Positions 1 through 5,928 of a stretch of 7,409 nucleotides of DNA are shown in pieces. Origin of the DNA: Betaproteobacteria bacterium. Lineage in GTDB: Bacteria; Pseudomonadota; Gammaproteobacteria; Burkholderiales; UBA9220. The DNA lies in NCBI GenBank assembly GCA_020061285.1, contig JAGUYQ010000143.1, positions 1-7,409 of the forward strand, read 5' to 3'. Position numbers and translations under genes: made by a program. A model generated the notes under the pieces. The model made no database searches and was not told where the DNA came from. It saw nothing but the letters and a program-made list of their open reading frames with translations. Position 1 is the first letter of the stretch; every line of letters begins with the position of its first letter.

Positions 1-44
1 TCCTGAAGGCTCTCCTTGAGTCTGAGTTCTTCTTTTTCGGACAT
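1..44 (-). CDS. N-terminal fragment of an unidentified protein, running off the left edge
   Basis: On the minus strand an ATG at 44-42 opens a frame with no stop up to the window edge. Only 14 full codons are visible, reading MSEKEELRLKESLQ, a charged start that could begin a helix. I do not recognise the protein. The ribosome binding site is weak: the only purine-rich stretch just upstream is AGG inside CCAGGCCC. The case for a real start is its position after the trpB terminator and a promoter-like AT-rich stretch at about 71-120. It could equally be chance, because 44 bases are too few to test coding potential. Confidence 0.3.
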   Translation of the reverse strand, partial: MSEKEELRLKESLQ

Positions 45-92
45 GGGCCTGGCTCGGTTGGCGGGTGGGCTAAAACGCTATTCTAAAAAAGT

Positions 93-103
93 CTTGTGAC
101 AAG
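93..103. promoter_or_regulatory. Palindrome CTTGT-G-ACAAG upstream of the left-edge gene
   Basis: An 11-base perfect palindrome (5-1-5) lies in the AT-rich stretch between the trpB terminator and the left-edge start codon, about 50 bases upstream of that ATG. The position and symmetry would suit an operator for a dimeric regulator. No factor can be named, and palindromes this short do occur by chance. Confidence 0.25.
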
Positions 104-105
104 CG

Positions 106-149
106 TCTAATTAAATAACGTGGCCCTGCCACCTCCCGATGACAGGGCC
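106..149 (-). terminator. Probable intrinsic terminator of trpB
   Basis: Read on the minus strand, 149-122 folds into a 12-bp stem: GGCCCTGTCATC pairs with GGTGGCAGGGCC, with two G-U pairs and a GGGA loop. The stem is followed by ACGTTATTTAATTAG, a T-rich but interrupted tail. It starts 25 bases after the trpB stop codon. The stem is strong and well placed; the imperfect T tract is the main reservation. Confidence 0.6.
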
Positions 150-174
150 GCGCTGAAAGGTGCTTCGATAGGCG

Positions 175-1527
175 CTAGGCAACCTTGGGCAGGCGCTCCA
201 GGGCGGCGTTGATGGCCTCCTCCGGGTAGGCGTAGTCCTCCAGTTCGCCGGCGAAGTAGCGGTCGTAGGCCCCCATGTCGAAATGGCCGTGGCCGGAAAG
301 GTTGAAGAACAGGGTTTTCCCTTCGCCGCTCTCCTTGCAGCGCAAGGCCTCGTCGATGCAGGCGGCGATGCCGTGGTTGGATTCGGGAGCCGGGATGATG
401 CCCTCGGTGCGGGCGAACAATACGCCCGCCTGGAAGGTGGCGATCTGGGGCACGGCCACCGCCTCCACCAGCTTCTCGTGGTAGAGCTGGGACACCAGGG
501 TCGAGTCGCCGTGGTAGCGCAGGCCGCCGGCGTGGATGCCGGGGGGCATGAAATCGTGGCCCAAGGTGTACATCTTCATGAGCGGCGTGAGCTTGGCGGT
601 GTCGCCGAAGTCATAGGCGTAATGGCCGCGGGTCAAGGTCGGGCAGGAGGTGGGCTCCACCGCCACCAGACGCACGTTCTTACCGGCCGCCTTGTCCGCG
701 AGGAAAGGGAACGCCACGCCGCCGAAGTTGGAGCCGCCGCCGCAGGGGGCGAAGATCATGTCCGGATAGTCCCCTGCTTTTTCAAACTGCTTCTTGGCTT
801 CCAGGCCGATCACCGTTTGGTGGAGCAGGACATGGTTGAGCACCGAGCCCAGGGCGTAGTTGGTGTCGGCCCGGGAGGCGGCTTCTTCCACCGCCTCGGA
901 AATGGCGAGGCCCAGGGAGCCCTGGCTGTCCGGGTCGGCTTCCAGGGCGGCGCGCCCGGCCTGGGTTTCCCTGCTCGGGCTGGGGAACACCTCGGCTCCC
1001 CAGGTAGTCATCATGGAGCGGCGGTAGGGCTTTTGCTGATAGCTGATCTTGACCATGTACACCCGCACTTCCAGGCCGAACATCTGTCCCGCCAGGGCCA
1101 TGGAGGAACCCCATTGGCCGGCGCCGGTTTCGGTGGCGATGCGCTTGATGCCGGCTTCCTTGTTGTAATAGGCCTGGGGAATGGACGTGTTGACCTTGTG
1201 GGAGCCGGCGGGGGAAACACCTTCGTATTTGTAGTAAATCTTCGCCGGCGTGCCCAGGGCCGCTTCAAGCCGGTGGGCGCGGAACATCGGGGAAGGGCGG
1301 TAGAGGCGATAGGCTTCCCGCACCGCATCGGGAATGGCTATCCAGCGTTCCGCCGAGACTTCCTGCTCGATCAGACTTATGGGGAAAATCGGTGCCAGGG
1401 CTTCCGGGCCGATGGGCTGGCCGTCTGGTCCCAGCACCGGGGCGGGCGGGTTGGGCATGTCGGCGACGACGTTGTACCAGTGAGTGGGGATATCGGACTC
1501 GTCCAGCAGGATTTTTGTTTGTGACAT
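175..1527 (-). CDS. trpB: Tryptophan synthase beta chain, TrpB2 type (PLP-dependent)
   Basis: A 450-aa cytoplasmic PLP enzyme. The family condenses indole with L-serine to give L-tryptophan. The PLP lysine is K111 in GSHKVNTS. The catalytic glutamate is expected at E133 in ATETGAGQWG. The cofactor phosphate loop is GGGSN at 263-267. The long N-terminus before the first conserved block (IPTHWYNV, PEALAPIFP) and the SGHGHFDM block near the C-terminus mark the TrpB2 subgroup rather than the classical TrpB that partners TrpA. Consistent with that, no trpA is adjacent. The ATG is supported by AAGGAG (minus strand of 1537-1542) 9 bases upstream. It lies 87 bases downstream of pcm on the same strand, so cotranscription is possible. 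TrpB2 proteins can act as indole-salvage or stand-alone synthases; the exact role here cannot be read from sequence. Confidence 0.93.
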   Translation of the reverse strand: MSQTKILLDESDIPTHWYNVVADMPNPPAPVLGPDGQPIGPEALAPIFPISLIEQEVSAERWIAIPDAVREAYRLYRPSPMFRAHRLEAALGTPAKIYYKYEGVSPAGSHKVNTSIPQAYYNKEAGIKRIATETGAGQWGSSMALAGQMFGLEVRVYMVKISYQQKPYRRSMMTTWGAEVFPSPSRETQAGRAALEADPDSQGSLGLAISEAVEEAASRADTNYALGSVLNHVLLHQTVIGLEAKKQFEKAGDYPDMIFAPCGGGSNFGGVAFPFLADKAAGKNVRLVAVEPTSCPTLTRGHYAYDFGDTAKLTPLMKMYTLGHDFMPPGIHAGGLRYHGDSTLVSQLYHEKLVEAVAVPQIATFQAGVLFARTEGIIPAPESNHGIAACIDEALRCKESGEGKTLFFNLSGHGHFDMGAYDRYFAGELEDYAYPEEAINAALERLPKVA

Positions 1528-1549
1528 TCTTGCGCTCTCCTTCGGGTTG

Positions 1550-1570
1550 AGCGCCGTGCTTGGCGGCGCT
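1550..1570 (-). promoter_or_regulatory. Small hairpin in the trpB leader
   Basis: AGCGCCG (1550-1556) and CGGCGCT (1564-1570) form a 7-bp GC-rich inverted repeat with a 7-base loop, 7 bases upstream of the trpB Shine-Dalgarno sequence. No T tract follows and no Trp-rich leader peptide is visible, so this is not a recognisable attenuator. A second inverted repeat, CCCGCC (1595-1600) with GGCGGG (1605-1610), follows the pcm stop, also without a T tract. Either may be chance in GC-rich DNA. Confidence 0.25.
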
Positions 1571-1614
1571 GGTCTTGTATAAGAGCGATATCATCCCGCC
1601 GCCGGGCGGGCCAG

Positions 1615-2292
1615 TCAATGCCCCAGGCCGCCGGTAAGGGGAACGAAGGCGACGGGGAGGACGGTGCGCCGGACGAGGCCGCCGTCGGGGGATTTTTCGA
1701 TCAGCAACAACTCCTGGGCGGAGTAGGGCAGCCCGACGGGGATTACCAGGCGGCCGCCGGGCTTGAGTTGGTCCACCAGGGGCTGGGGGACATGGGGAGC
1801 GGCGGCGGCCACCAGGATGCCGTCGAAGGGAGCGTGTTCCGGCCAGCCGCCGTAGCCGTCGCCGCAACGTACTTCCACGTTGCCGTAGCCAAGGCGCTCC
1901 AGCCTTTCCGCCGCCTCTTTCGCCAGGGAAGGGACGATTTCCACGGTGTACACCCGCTTCGCCAGTTCGGCCAGCACCGCCGCCTGGTAACCGGAGCCGG
2001 CGCCCACTTCCAGTATGGCGTCGCCGGCCCTGGGCCGCAGGAGGTCGGTCATCAGGGCGACGATGAAGGGCTGGGAAATGGTCTGGCCGTGGCCGATGGG
2101 CAGGGGGCCGTTATCGTAGGCGCGGGGGCGCAGGTCCTCGGGCACGAAGGCATGGCGCGGCACCTCTCCCATGGCCGCCATTACGCGGCTGTCCAGTTCG
2201 CCGATGCCGGTGAGAAAACGGGTCTGGCAGGTTTCTTCGGCGATGTCAGCCAGCAGGCGCTGGGTGTCGGGGCGTATTGGAGCCACAGGCAT
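1615..2292 (-). CDS. pcm: Protein-L-isoaspartate O-methyltransferase
   Basis: A 225-aa class I SAM-dependent methyltransferase that methylates the alpha-carboxyl of L-isoaspartyl residues in age-damaged proteins, starting their repair in the cytoplasm. The N-terminal signature VPRHAFVPEDL is followed by YDNGPLPIGHGQTISQP, the substrate-loop block typical of the family. The SAM-binding motif I is ILEVGAGSGYQAAVL, followed by the acidic strand end VYTVEI and, later, LKPGGRLVIPVG. The length is normal for bacterial Pcm. The ATG at 2292-2290 has a poor ribosome binding site (GGAACACACC upstream). The conserved block starts well after this ATG, and a start 10-20 residues later cannot be excluded. 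The gene is divergent from cas9, with the tracrRNA between them, and lies upstream of trpB on the same strand. Confidence 0.92.
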   Translation of the reverse strand: MPVAPIRPDTQRLLADIAEETCQTRFLTGIGELDSRVMAAMGEVPRHAFVPEDLRPRAYDNGPLPIGHGQTISQPFIVALMTDLLRPRAGDAILEVGAGSGYQAAVLAELAKRVYTVEIVPSLAKEAAERLERLGYGNVEVRCGDGYGGWPEHAPFDGILVAAAAPHVPQPLVDQLKPGGRLVIPVGLPYSAQELLLIEKSPDGGLVRRTVLPVAFVPLTGGLGH

Positions 2293-2321
2293 GGTGTGTT
2301 CCGGCTATCTTCTTGAAAAAC

Positions 2322-2338
2322 GACTACTATGTGTAGTC
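2322..2338. promoter_or_regulatory. Dyad GACTAC-N5-GTAGTC in the pcm/CRISPR intergenic region
   Basis: A perfect 6-bp inverted repeat with a 5-base spacer lies 30 bases upstream of the pcm start, in an AT-rich stretch. Overlapping it on the minus strand is TTGACT (minus of 2335-2340), a good -35 match pointing at pcm, although no convincing -10 hexamer sits 16-18 bases further on. On the plus strand GATAAT (2345-2350) resembles a -10 without a good -35. The dyad may be an operator or part of a promoter; I cannot assign a regulator. Confidence 0.3.
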
Positions 2339-2396
2339 AAGTATGATAATCCCTCGGGGGCAAGGGGAAATGATGTAAAAAGCGGGCGTTCCAATG

Positions 2397-2422
2397 AAAA
2401 GCCCAGCGCGAAGGCTGGGCTT
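2397..2422 (-). terminator. Intrinsic terminator ending the tracrRNA
   Basis: On the minus strand AAGCCCAGC (2422-2414) pairs perfectly with GCTGGGCTT (2407-2399) around a 6-base loop, CTTCGC. The stem runs into TTTTC at 2400-2396. It forms the last hairpin of the tracrRNA. On the plus strand the same hairpin is followed by only two Ts, so it should not stop transcription heading into cas9. Confidence 0.85.
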
Positions 2423-2446
2423 GGATACAGAATCTTTCGATTCTTT

Positions 2447-2483
2447 ATTGTAGCAACGGCTCTCACCCCGGATGAACTACAAC
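2447..2483 (-). repeat. CRISPR anti-repeat (tracrRNA 5' segment)
   Basis: Thirty-seven bases that align without gaps to the array repeat, 29 of 37 identical when the plus strand here is compared with the minus strand of the array. The differences fall at repeat positions 1, 9, 10, 12, 13, 30, 35 and 37. The cluster at 9-13 forms the internal loop of the crRNA:tracrRNA duplex. Positions 14-29 are identical. This degenerate copy fixes the orientation of both tracrRNA and array. Confidence 0.93.
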
Positions 2484-2490
2484 GGTTGGA

Positions 2491-2519
2491 ATATTACGGA
2501 GGATGGAGATGACAGGCAA
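2491..2519 (-). promoter_or_regulatory. Probable tracrRNA promoter lying across the cas9 start
   Basis: On the minus strand TTGCCT (2519-2514) and TAATAT (2496-2491) are separated by exactly 17 bases, each matching 4 of 6 bases of the sigma-70 consensus. Transcription starting 7-8 bases after the -10 would begin at about 2483, the first base of the anti-repeat. The element spans the cas9 Shine-Dalgarno sequence and start codon. The match in each hexamer is modest; the spacing and the exact placement relative to the anti-repeat are what make it credible. Confidence 0.6.
2498..2502 (+). promoter_or_regulatory. cas9 ribosome binding site (GGAGG) that selects the second ATG
   Basis: GGAGG directly abuts the first in-frame ATG (2503) and lies 6 bases before the second (2509). 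Only the second spacing is workable, so translation should begin at 2509 and give a protein starting MTGKNNYHG. Confidence 0.8.
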
Positions 2520-5500
2520 GAACAATTATCACGGTTCGCTGTCTTTTGGATTGGATATCGGAATCGCCTCGGTTGGATGGGCGGTATTGGGGGATAACCG
2601 TATCATCGACCTGGGCGTGCGCTGCTTCGACAAGGCGGAAACCGCCGACAAGGGCGAATCGCTCAATCTTGCCCGCCGCGCCGCCCGGTTGCTGCGCCGC
2701 CGCCTGCGTCGCCGGGCATGGCGGCTCACCAAGCTGGCGCGGCGGTTGAAGCGTGAAGGGCTTATTGCCGATGTCGGCATTCTCAAACAGCCGCCATCGA
2801 AAGGTTTCAAGACACCCAATCTGTGGCACTTGCGGGTGGCGGCGCTCGACCGCAAATTGGGGGCAGAAGAATGGGCGCGGGTACTGTACCACCTCGTCAA
2901 ACATCGCGGTTTCCATTGGATGAGCAAGGCCGAGGAAAAGAAGGCCGACGAGGACAAGGAGGGCGGCGCGGTCAAGAAAGGCCTGGCGGGCACCAAGAGG
3001 CTTATGCAGGAGAAAAGCTACCGTACCGCAGCCGAGATGGTTGTCCGCGAATTCCCGGATGCCCAGCGCAATAAGCGCGGCGACTACAGCAAGGCGATTT
3101 CCCGTGCCTTGTTGGCCGATGAACTGAAACGGCTGTTCGAGCAACAGCGCCAATTCGGCAACTCTTACGCGAGCGAGCGCTTGGAAAACGCGATTCTTGG
3201 CAACGGAGACAAGAAAAGCGGCCTGTTCTGGGCGCAAAAGCCCGCGCTTTCCGGCGAAGACCTGCTCAAGATGCTGGGTAAATGCACCTTGGAGAAAGGC
3301 GAATACCGCACCCCCAAGGCCAGTTTTACCGCCGAGCGCCATGTCTGGCTGACCCGCCTCAACAACCTGCGCATCGTGGTGGACGGCAAGCTGCGTCCGC
3401 TCAGCGAGGGGGAGCGCGCTATCGCGTTGCCTTTGCCTTATAGCCAGGCGGGCGATTTCAGCTACAAGCAACTGCGCAAGGCGCTAACCAAGGCCGGGTT
3501 ATCCGATGCCTTCCGCTTTGCCGGGCTTTCCTACCCCAGCGACAGGCAAAAAGCCGAGGAAAAAGCCAAAGACCCGGAAGACGAAAAGCTAGTCAAACTC
3601 CCCGGCTGGCAAGCTCTGCGCAAGACCCTGAATGATGCCGGCCTGGGAGACGAATGGCGGCGAATTTCCGTCGCCGCCTTGGACGGCAAGCCGCAACTGC
3701 TCGACGAAATCGCCCATGTGCTATCCGTTTACAAGGAAGACGAAGAAGTCGAGCGGGAATTAGGCAAACTCGACCTGCCGGAGAAGGCAATGGTGGTGGA
3801 GGCGCTGCTCACCTTGCGCTTCGACAAGTTCAGCAATCTTTCCCTCAAGGCGCTCTACAATATCCTGCCGCACATGGAAAAGGGCGCGCGCTACGACGAG
3901 GCGTGCGAGAAGGCCGGGTATCACCACAGCCAGTTGTTCAAGGCCGGGGAGTGGGAGCATCAATATCTGCCGCCTTTCTACACCGGGCGTGACAAGGATG
4001 GACGGCTGAAATTTAACGAGGAACTGGATATTCCGCGCAACCCGGTCGTGCTGCGCGCGCTCAACCAAGCGCGCAAGGTAGTGAATGCGCTTATCAAGGT
4101 TTATGGTTCTCCGTATCAAGTACACATCGAGATGGCGCGGGATTTGTCCAAGCCGTTCGACGAACGGCGGGACGTCAAGAAGGCACAGGAAGAATTCCGC
4201 GACCGTAACGAAAAAGACCGCGCCGCTTTCAACGCCGAATACAACGCCTCCGGCGAACTCAAAGGCCGCGATTTCGAGAAATGGCAGCTTTACCGCGAGC
4301 AGCATGGCAAATGCGCCTATTCCCTGGAGCCGCTGGACATCAACCGGTTATTCGAGCCAGGGTATACCGAAATCGACCATGCGCTGCCGTACTCGCGCAG
4401 TTTCGACGACAGCAAGAACAACCGGGTGCTGGTGCTGACGCGGGAAAACCGCGACAAAGGCAACATGACGCCGTTCGAGTACCTGGAAGGCAAGGAAAAC
4501 AGCGAGCGCTGGCAGCGGTTCGTGGCCTTCGTTAACTCGAACAAAACCTATCGCCAAGCCAAACGCAACCGCTTGCTCAAGAAGGATTTTGGCGAGAAAG
4601 AGGCGCAGGATTTCCGCGACCGCAACCTTAACGACACCCGTTACGTCTGCCGCTTCTTCAAGAACTACGTCGAGCGTTACCTCAAGCTGCATGAGGACAG
4701 CGAAGCCAAGCGCTGCGTGGTGCTCAGCGGACAAATGACCGCCTTCCTGCGCACCCGCTGGGGGCTGGTGAAGGTGCGCTCCGACTCCGACCGCCACCAC
4801 GCGCTGGATGCCGCCGTGGTGGCGGCGTGCAGCCACGGCATGGTCAAGCGCTTGTCTGACTACTCCCGCCGCAAGGAATTGGAGAAAGTGCGGGAGGGCC
4901 TCATAGACATGGAAACGGGCGAGATCGTCAATCCCGCCATGCTTGAGCGGCTGGAACAGCATTTCCCCGCGCCGTGGCCGCACTTCCGCGACGAACTGCT
5001 GGCGCGGCTAAGCATAGACGACCAGCAAGTCTTGCGGGCTGAAATGGAGCGGCTGGGCAGTTACCCAGCGGAGGCATTGGAGAAACTACGCCCCTTGTTC
5101 GTTTCCCGCGCGCCGCAACGGCGCAATGGTGGCGCGGTACACAAGGAAACCATCTACGCTCAGCCGGGGCGGCTAAAGCAGACGGGCAGCGTTATCCAGA
5201 AAGTTTCCGTGGTCGACCTGAAGCCTGGTGACGTGGACAAGCTGATTGATCCGCACCGCAACGAAAGGCTCTACGCCGCCTTGCGCGAATGGGCGGGCAA
5301 GCGCGAGGAGCGGGAAAAGCGCGCCAGGGAAATCGAGAAAGCGGTGAAGGAAGCCAAGCGCGAACTCACCGCCGAGGAAAAAGCCGACATCGAACGCCTG
5401 CGCGCCCTGCCCCGCAAGCCGGATAAACACGGTAACCCCACCGGCCCCATCGTGCGCACCGTAACCATGGTGATCGACAAGCTCTCCGGCATCCCCATCC

Positions 5501-5928
5501 GTGGCGGCGTCGCCAAGAACGACACCATGCTGCGGGTGGACGTGTTCACCAAGGCGGGCAAATTCCATCTGGTGCCGGTGTATGTGCATCACCGGGTAAC
5601 GGGGCTGCCCAATCGGGCGATTGTGGCGTTCAAGGATGAGGTGAAATGGACGCTGGTGGATGACTGCTTTCAGTTCTGTTTCTCGTTGTATCCAAATGAT
5701 TTTGTGAGGGTTGCGCTCAAAAAGGATAATTATTCTGGCTACTATGCGGGATGTGACCGTGCAACGGGCGCAATTGCCCTCTGGGCACATGATAGAAATG
5801 CGAATGTTGGCAAAGATGGCCTGATGAGAATCGGTGTAAAAATGGCTGAAGCTGTTGAGAAATTCAACGTGGACGTCCTCGGCAACCGCTACCCTGCTCC
5901 GCCGGAGCAACGCCGTGACTTGGCGTAG
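2509..5928 (+). CDS. cas9: CRISPR-associated endonuclease Cas9, type II-C
   Basis: An RNA-guided double-strand DNA nuclease of 1139 aa, in the compact II-C range. Numbering is from ATG 2509. RuvC-I is SFGLDIGIASVGW with D16. The arginine-rich bridge helix is at about 54-83. The REC lobe follows to about 500 and includes HLVKHRGFHWMSK at 129-140. RuvC-II is HIEMARDLS with E541. The HNH domain carries EIDHALPYSRSFDD with D623 and H624, and N647 further on. RuvC-III is DRHHALDAAVV with H763, H764 and D767. PLFVSRAPQRR near 862-872 opens the WED and PAM-interacting region. All nuclease residues are present, so both strands should be cut. Similarity to Neisseria Cas9 is evident throughout. Two oddities are a charged helical stretch at 926-966 and a drop in GC over residues 1045-1124. 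It is the first gene of a cas9-cas1-cas2 operon, and its 3' end overlaps cas1 by 14 nt. Confidence 0.97.
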   Translation: MTGKNNYHGSLSFGLDIGIASVGWAVLGDNRIIDLGVRCFDKAETADKGESLNLARRAARLLRRRLRRRAWRLTKLARRLKREGLIADVGILKQPPSKGFKTPNLWHLRVAALDRKLGAEEWARVLYHLVKHRGFHWMSKAEEKKADEDKEGGAVKKGLAGTKRLMQEKSYRTAAEMVVREFPDAQRNKRGDYSKAISRALLADELKRLFEQQRQFGNSYASERLENAILGNGDKKSGLFWAQKPALSGEDLLKMLGKCTLEKGEYRTPKASFTAERHVWLTRLNNLRIVVDGKLRPLSEGERAIALPLPYSQAGDFSYKQLRKALTKAGLSDAFRFAGLSYPSDRQKAEEKAKDPEDEKLVKLPGWQALRKTLNDAGLGDEWRRISVAALDGKPQLLDEIAHVLSVYKEDEEVERELGKLDLPEKAMVVEALLTLRFDKFSNLSLKALYNILPHMEKGARYDEACEKAGYHHSQLFKAGEWEHQYLPPFYTGRDKDGRLKFNEELDIPRNPVVLRALNQARKVVNALIKVYGSPYQVHIEMARDLSKPFDERRDVKKAQEEFRDRNEKDRAAFNAEYNASGELKGRDFEKWQLYREQHGKCAYSLEPLDINRLFEPGYTEIDHALPYSRSFDDSKNNRVLVLTRENRDKGNMTPFEYLEGKENSERWQRFVAFVNSNKTYRQAKRNRLLKKDFGEKEAQDFRDRNLNDTRYVCRFFKNYVERYLKLHEDSEAKRCVVLSGQMTAFLRTRWGLVKVRSDSDRHHALDAAVVAACSHGMVKRLSDYSRRKELEKVREGLIDMETGEIVNPAMLERLEQHFPAPWPHFRDELLARLSIDDQQVLRAEMERLGSYPAEALEKLRPLFVSRAPQRRNGGAVHKETIYAQPGRLKQTGSVIQKVSVVDLKPGDVDKLIDPHRNERLYAALREWAGKREEREKRAREIEKAVKEAKRELTAEEKADIERLRALPRKPDKHGNPTGPIVRTVTMVIDKLSGIPIRGGVAKNDTMLRVDVFTKAGKFHLVPVYVHHRVTGLPNRAIVAFKDEVKWTLVDDCFQFCFSLYPNDFVRVALKKDNYSGYYAGCDRATGAIALWAHDRNANVGKDGLMRIGVKMAEAVEKFNVDVLGNRYPAPPEQRRDLA
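5641..5880 (+). other. AT-richer segment of cas9 encoding the PAM-interacting domain
   Basis: By direct count this stretch is 112 G+C of 240 (47%). Sampled 60-base lines elsewhere in cas9 give 53-73% (4621, 4741, 5401 and 5461). Codons such as AAT, GAT, AGA and TTT, scarce upstream, become common here. It encodes residues 1045-1124, the core of the PAM-interacting region. Ordinary composition returns in the last 50 bases. The frame is intact and the protein still aligns with II-C Cas9s. Confidence 0.6.

Larger units (their letters stand above)
2396..2483 (-). ncRNA. tracrRNA of the type II-C CRISPR system
   Basis: Trans-activating RNA that pairs with the crRNA repeat, promotes RNase III processing and loads into Cas9. 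The 5' part (2483-2447) is an anti-repeat complementary to the array repeat. It gives 8 bp (including one G-U), a 5x5 internal loop, then 16 uninterrupted bp (UCAUCCGGGGUGAGAG on the tracrRNA) and several further pairs. Next comes AGAATC-GAAA-GATTCT (2444-2429), a 6-bp stem-loop with a GNRA tetraloop. The last element is a 9-bp terminator stem. The stretch GCCGTTGCTACAATAAAG closely resembles the same region of Neisseria meningitidis tracrRNA as I remember it. Expected length is about 88 nt, shorter than the Neisseria one. The 5' end is inferred from the promoter spacing and the 3' end from the terminator. It is transcribed divergently from cas9. Confidence 0.9.

Noticed and set aside
283..1524. 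Long open frame on the plus strand antisense to trpB
   Set aside because: It has no recognisable domain, is rich in Gly, Ala and His as expected from the antisense of GC-rich DNA, and the minus-strand frame is clearly TrpB2.
1618..2316. Plus-strand open frame antisense to pcm
   Set aside because: Low-complexity translation with no motif; the minus strand encodes a clear Pcm with a SAM-binding motif.
2382..2390. GCGGGCGTT near the tracrRNA terminator, also found in the cas2-array hairpin (7200-7208)
   Set aside because: A 9-base GC-rich match with no extension on either side; expected by chance in this composition.
2399..2422. Plus-strand terminator upstream of cas9
   Set aside because: The hairpin is followed by only two Ts on the plus strand; the T run is on the minus strand, so it serves the tracrRNA.
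2421..2449. Possible plus-strand cas9 promoter TTGGAT, 17 bases, TTTATT
   Set aside because: Spacing is right, but the hexamers match the consensus only 3/6 and 4/6, and the sequence is explained by the tracrRNA stem-loop on the other strand. Not firm enough to list.
2503..2511. cas9 starting at the first ATG (2503)
   Set aside because: The Shine-Dalgarno GGAGG directly abuts this ATG, leaving no spacer; the ATG at 2509 has a 6-base spacing and adds no odd residues.
3760..4305. Minus-strand open frames within cas9 (also 2494-3471, 4348-4983 and 5173-5952)
   Set aside because: Mirror frames of a GC-rich gene; no start context, no family resemblance, and they oppose a complete Cas9 with all its motifs.
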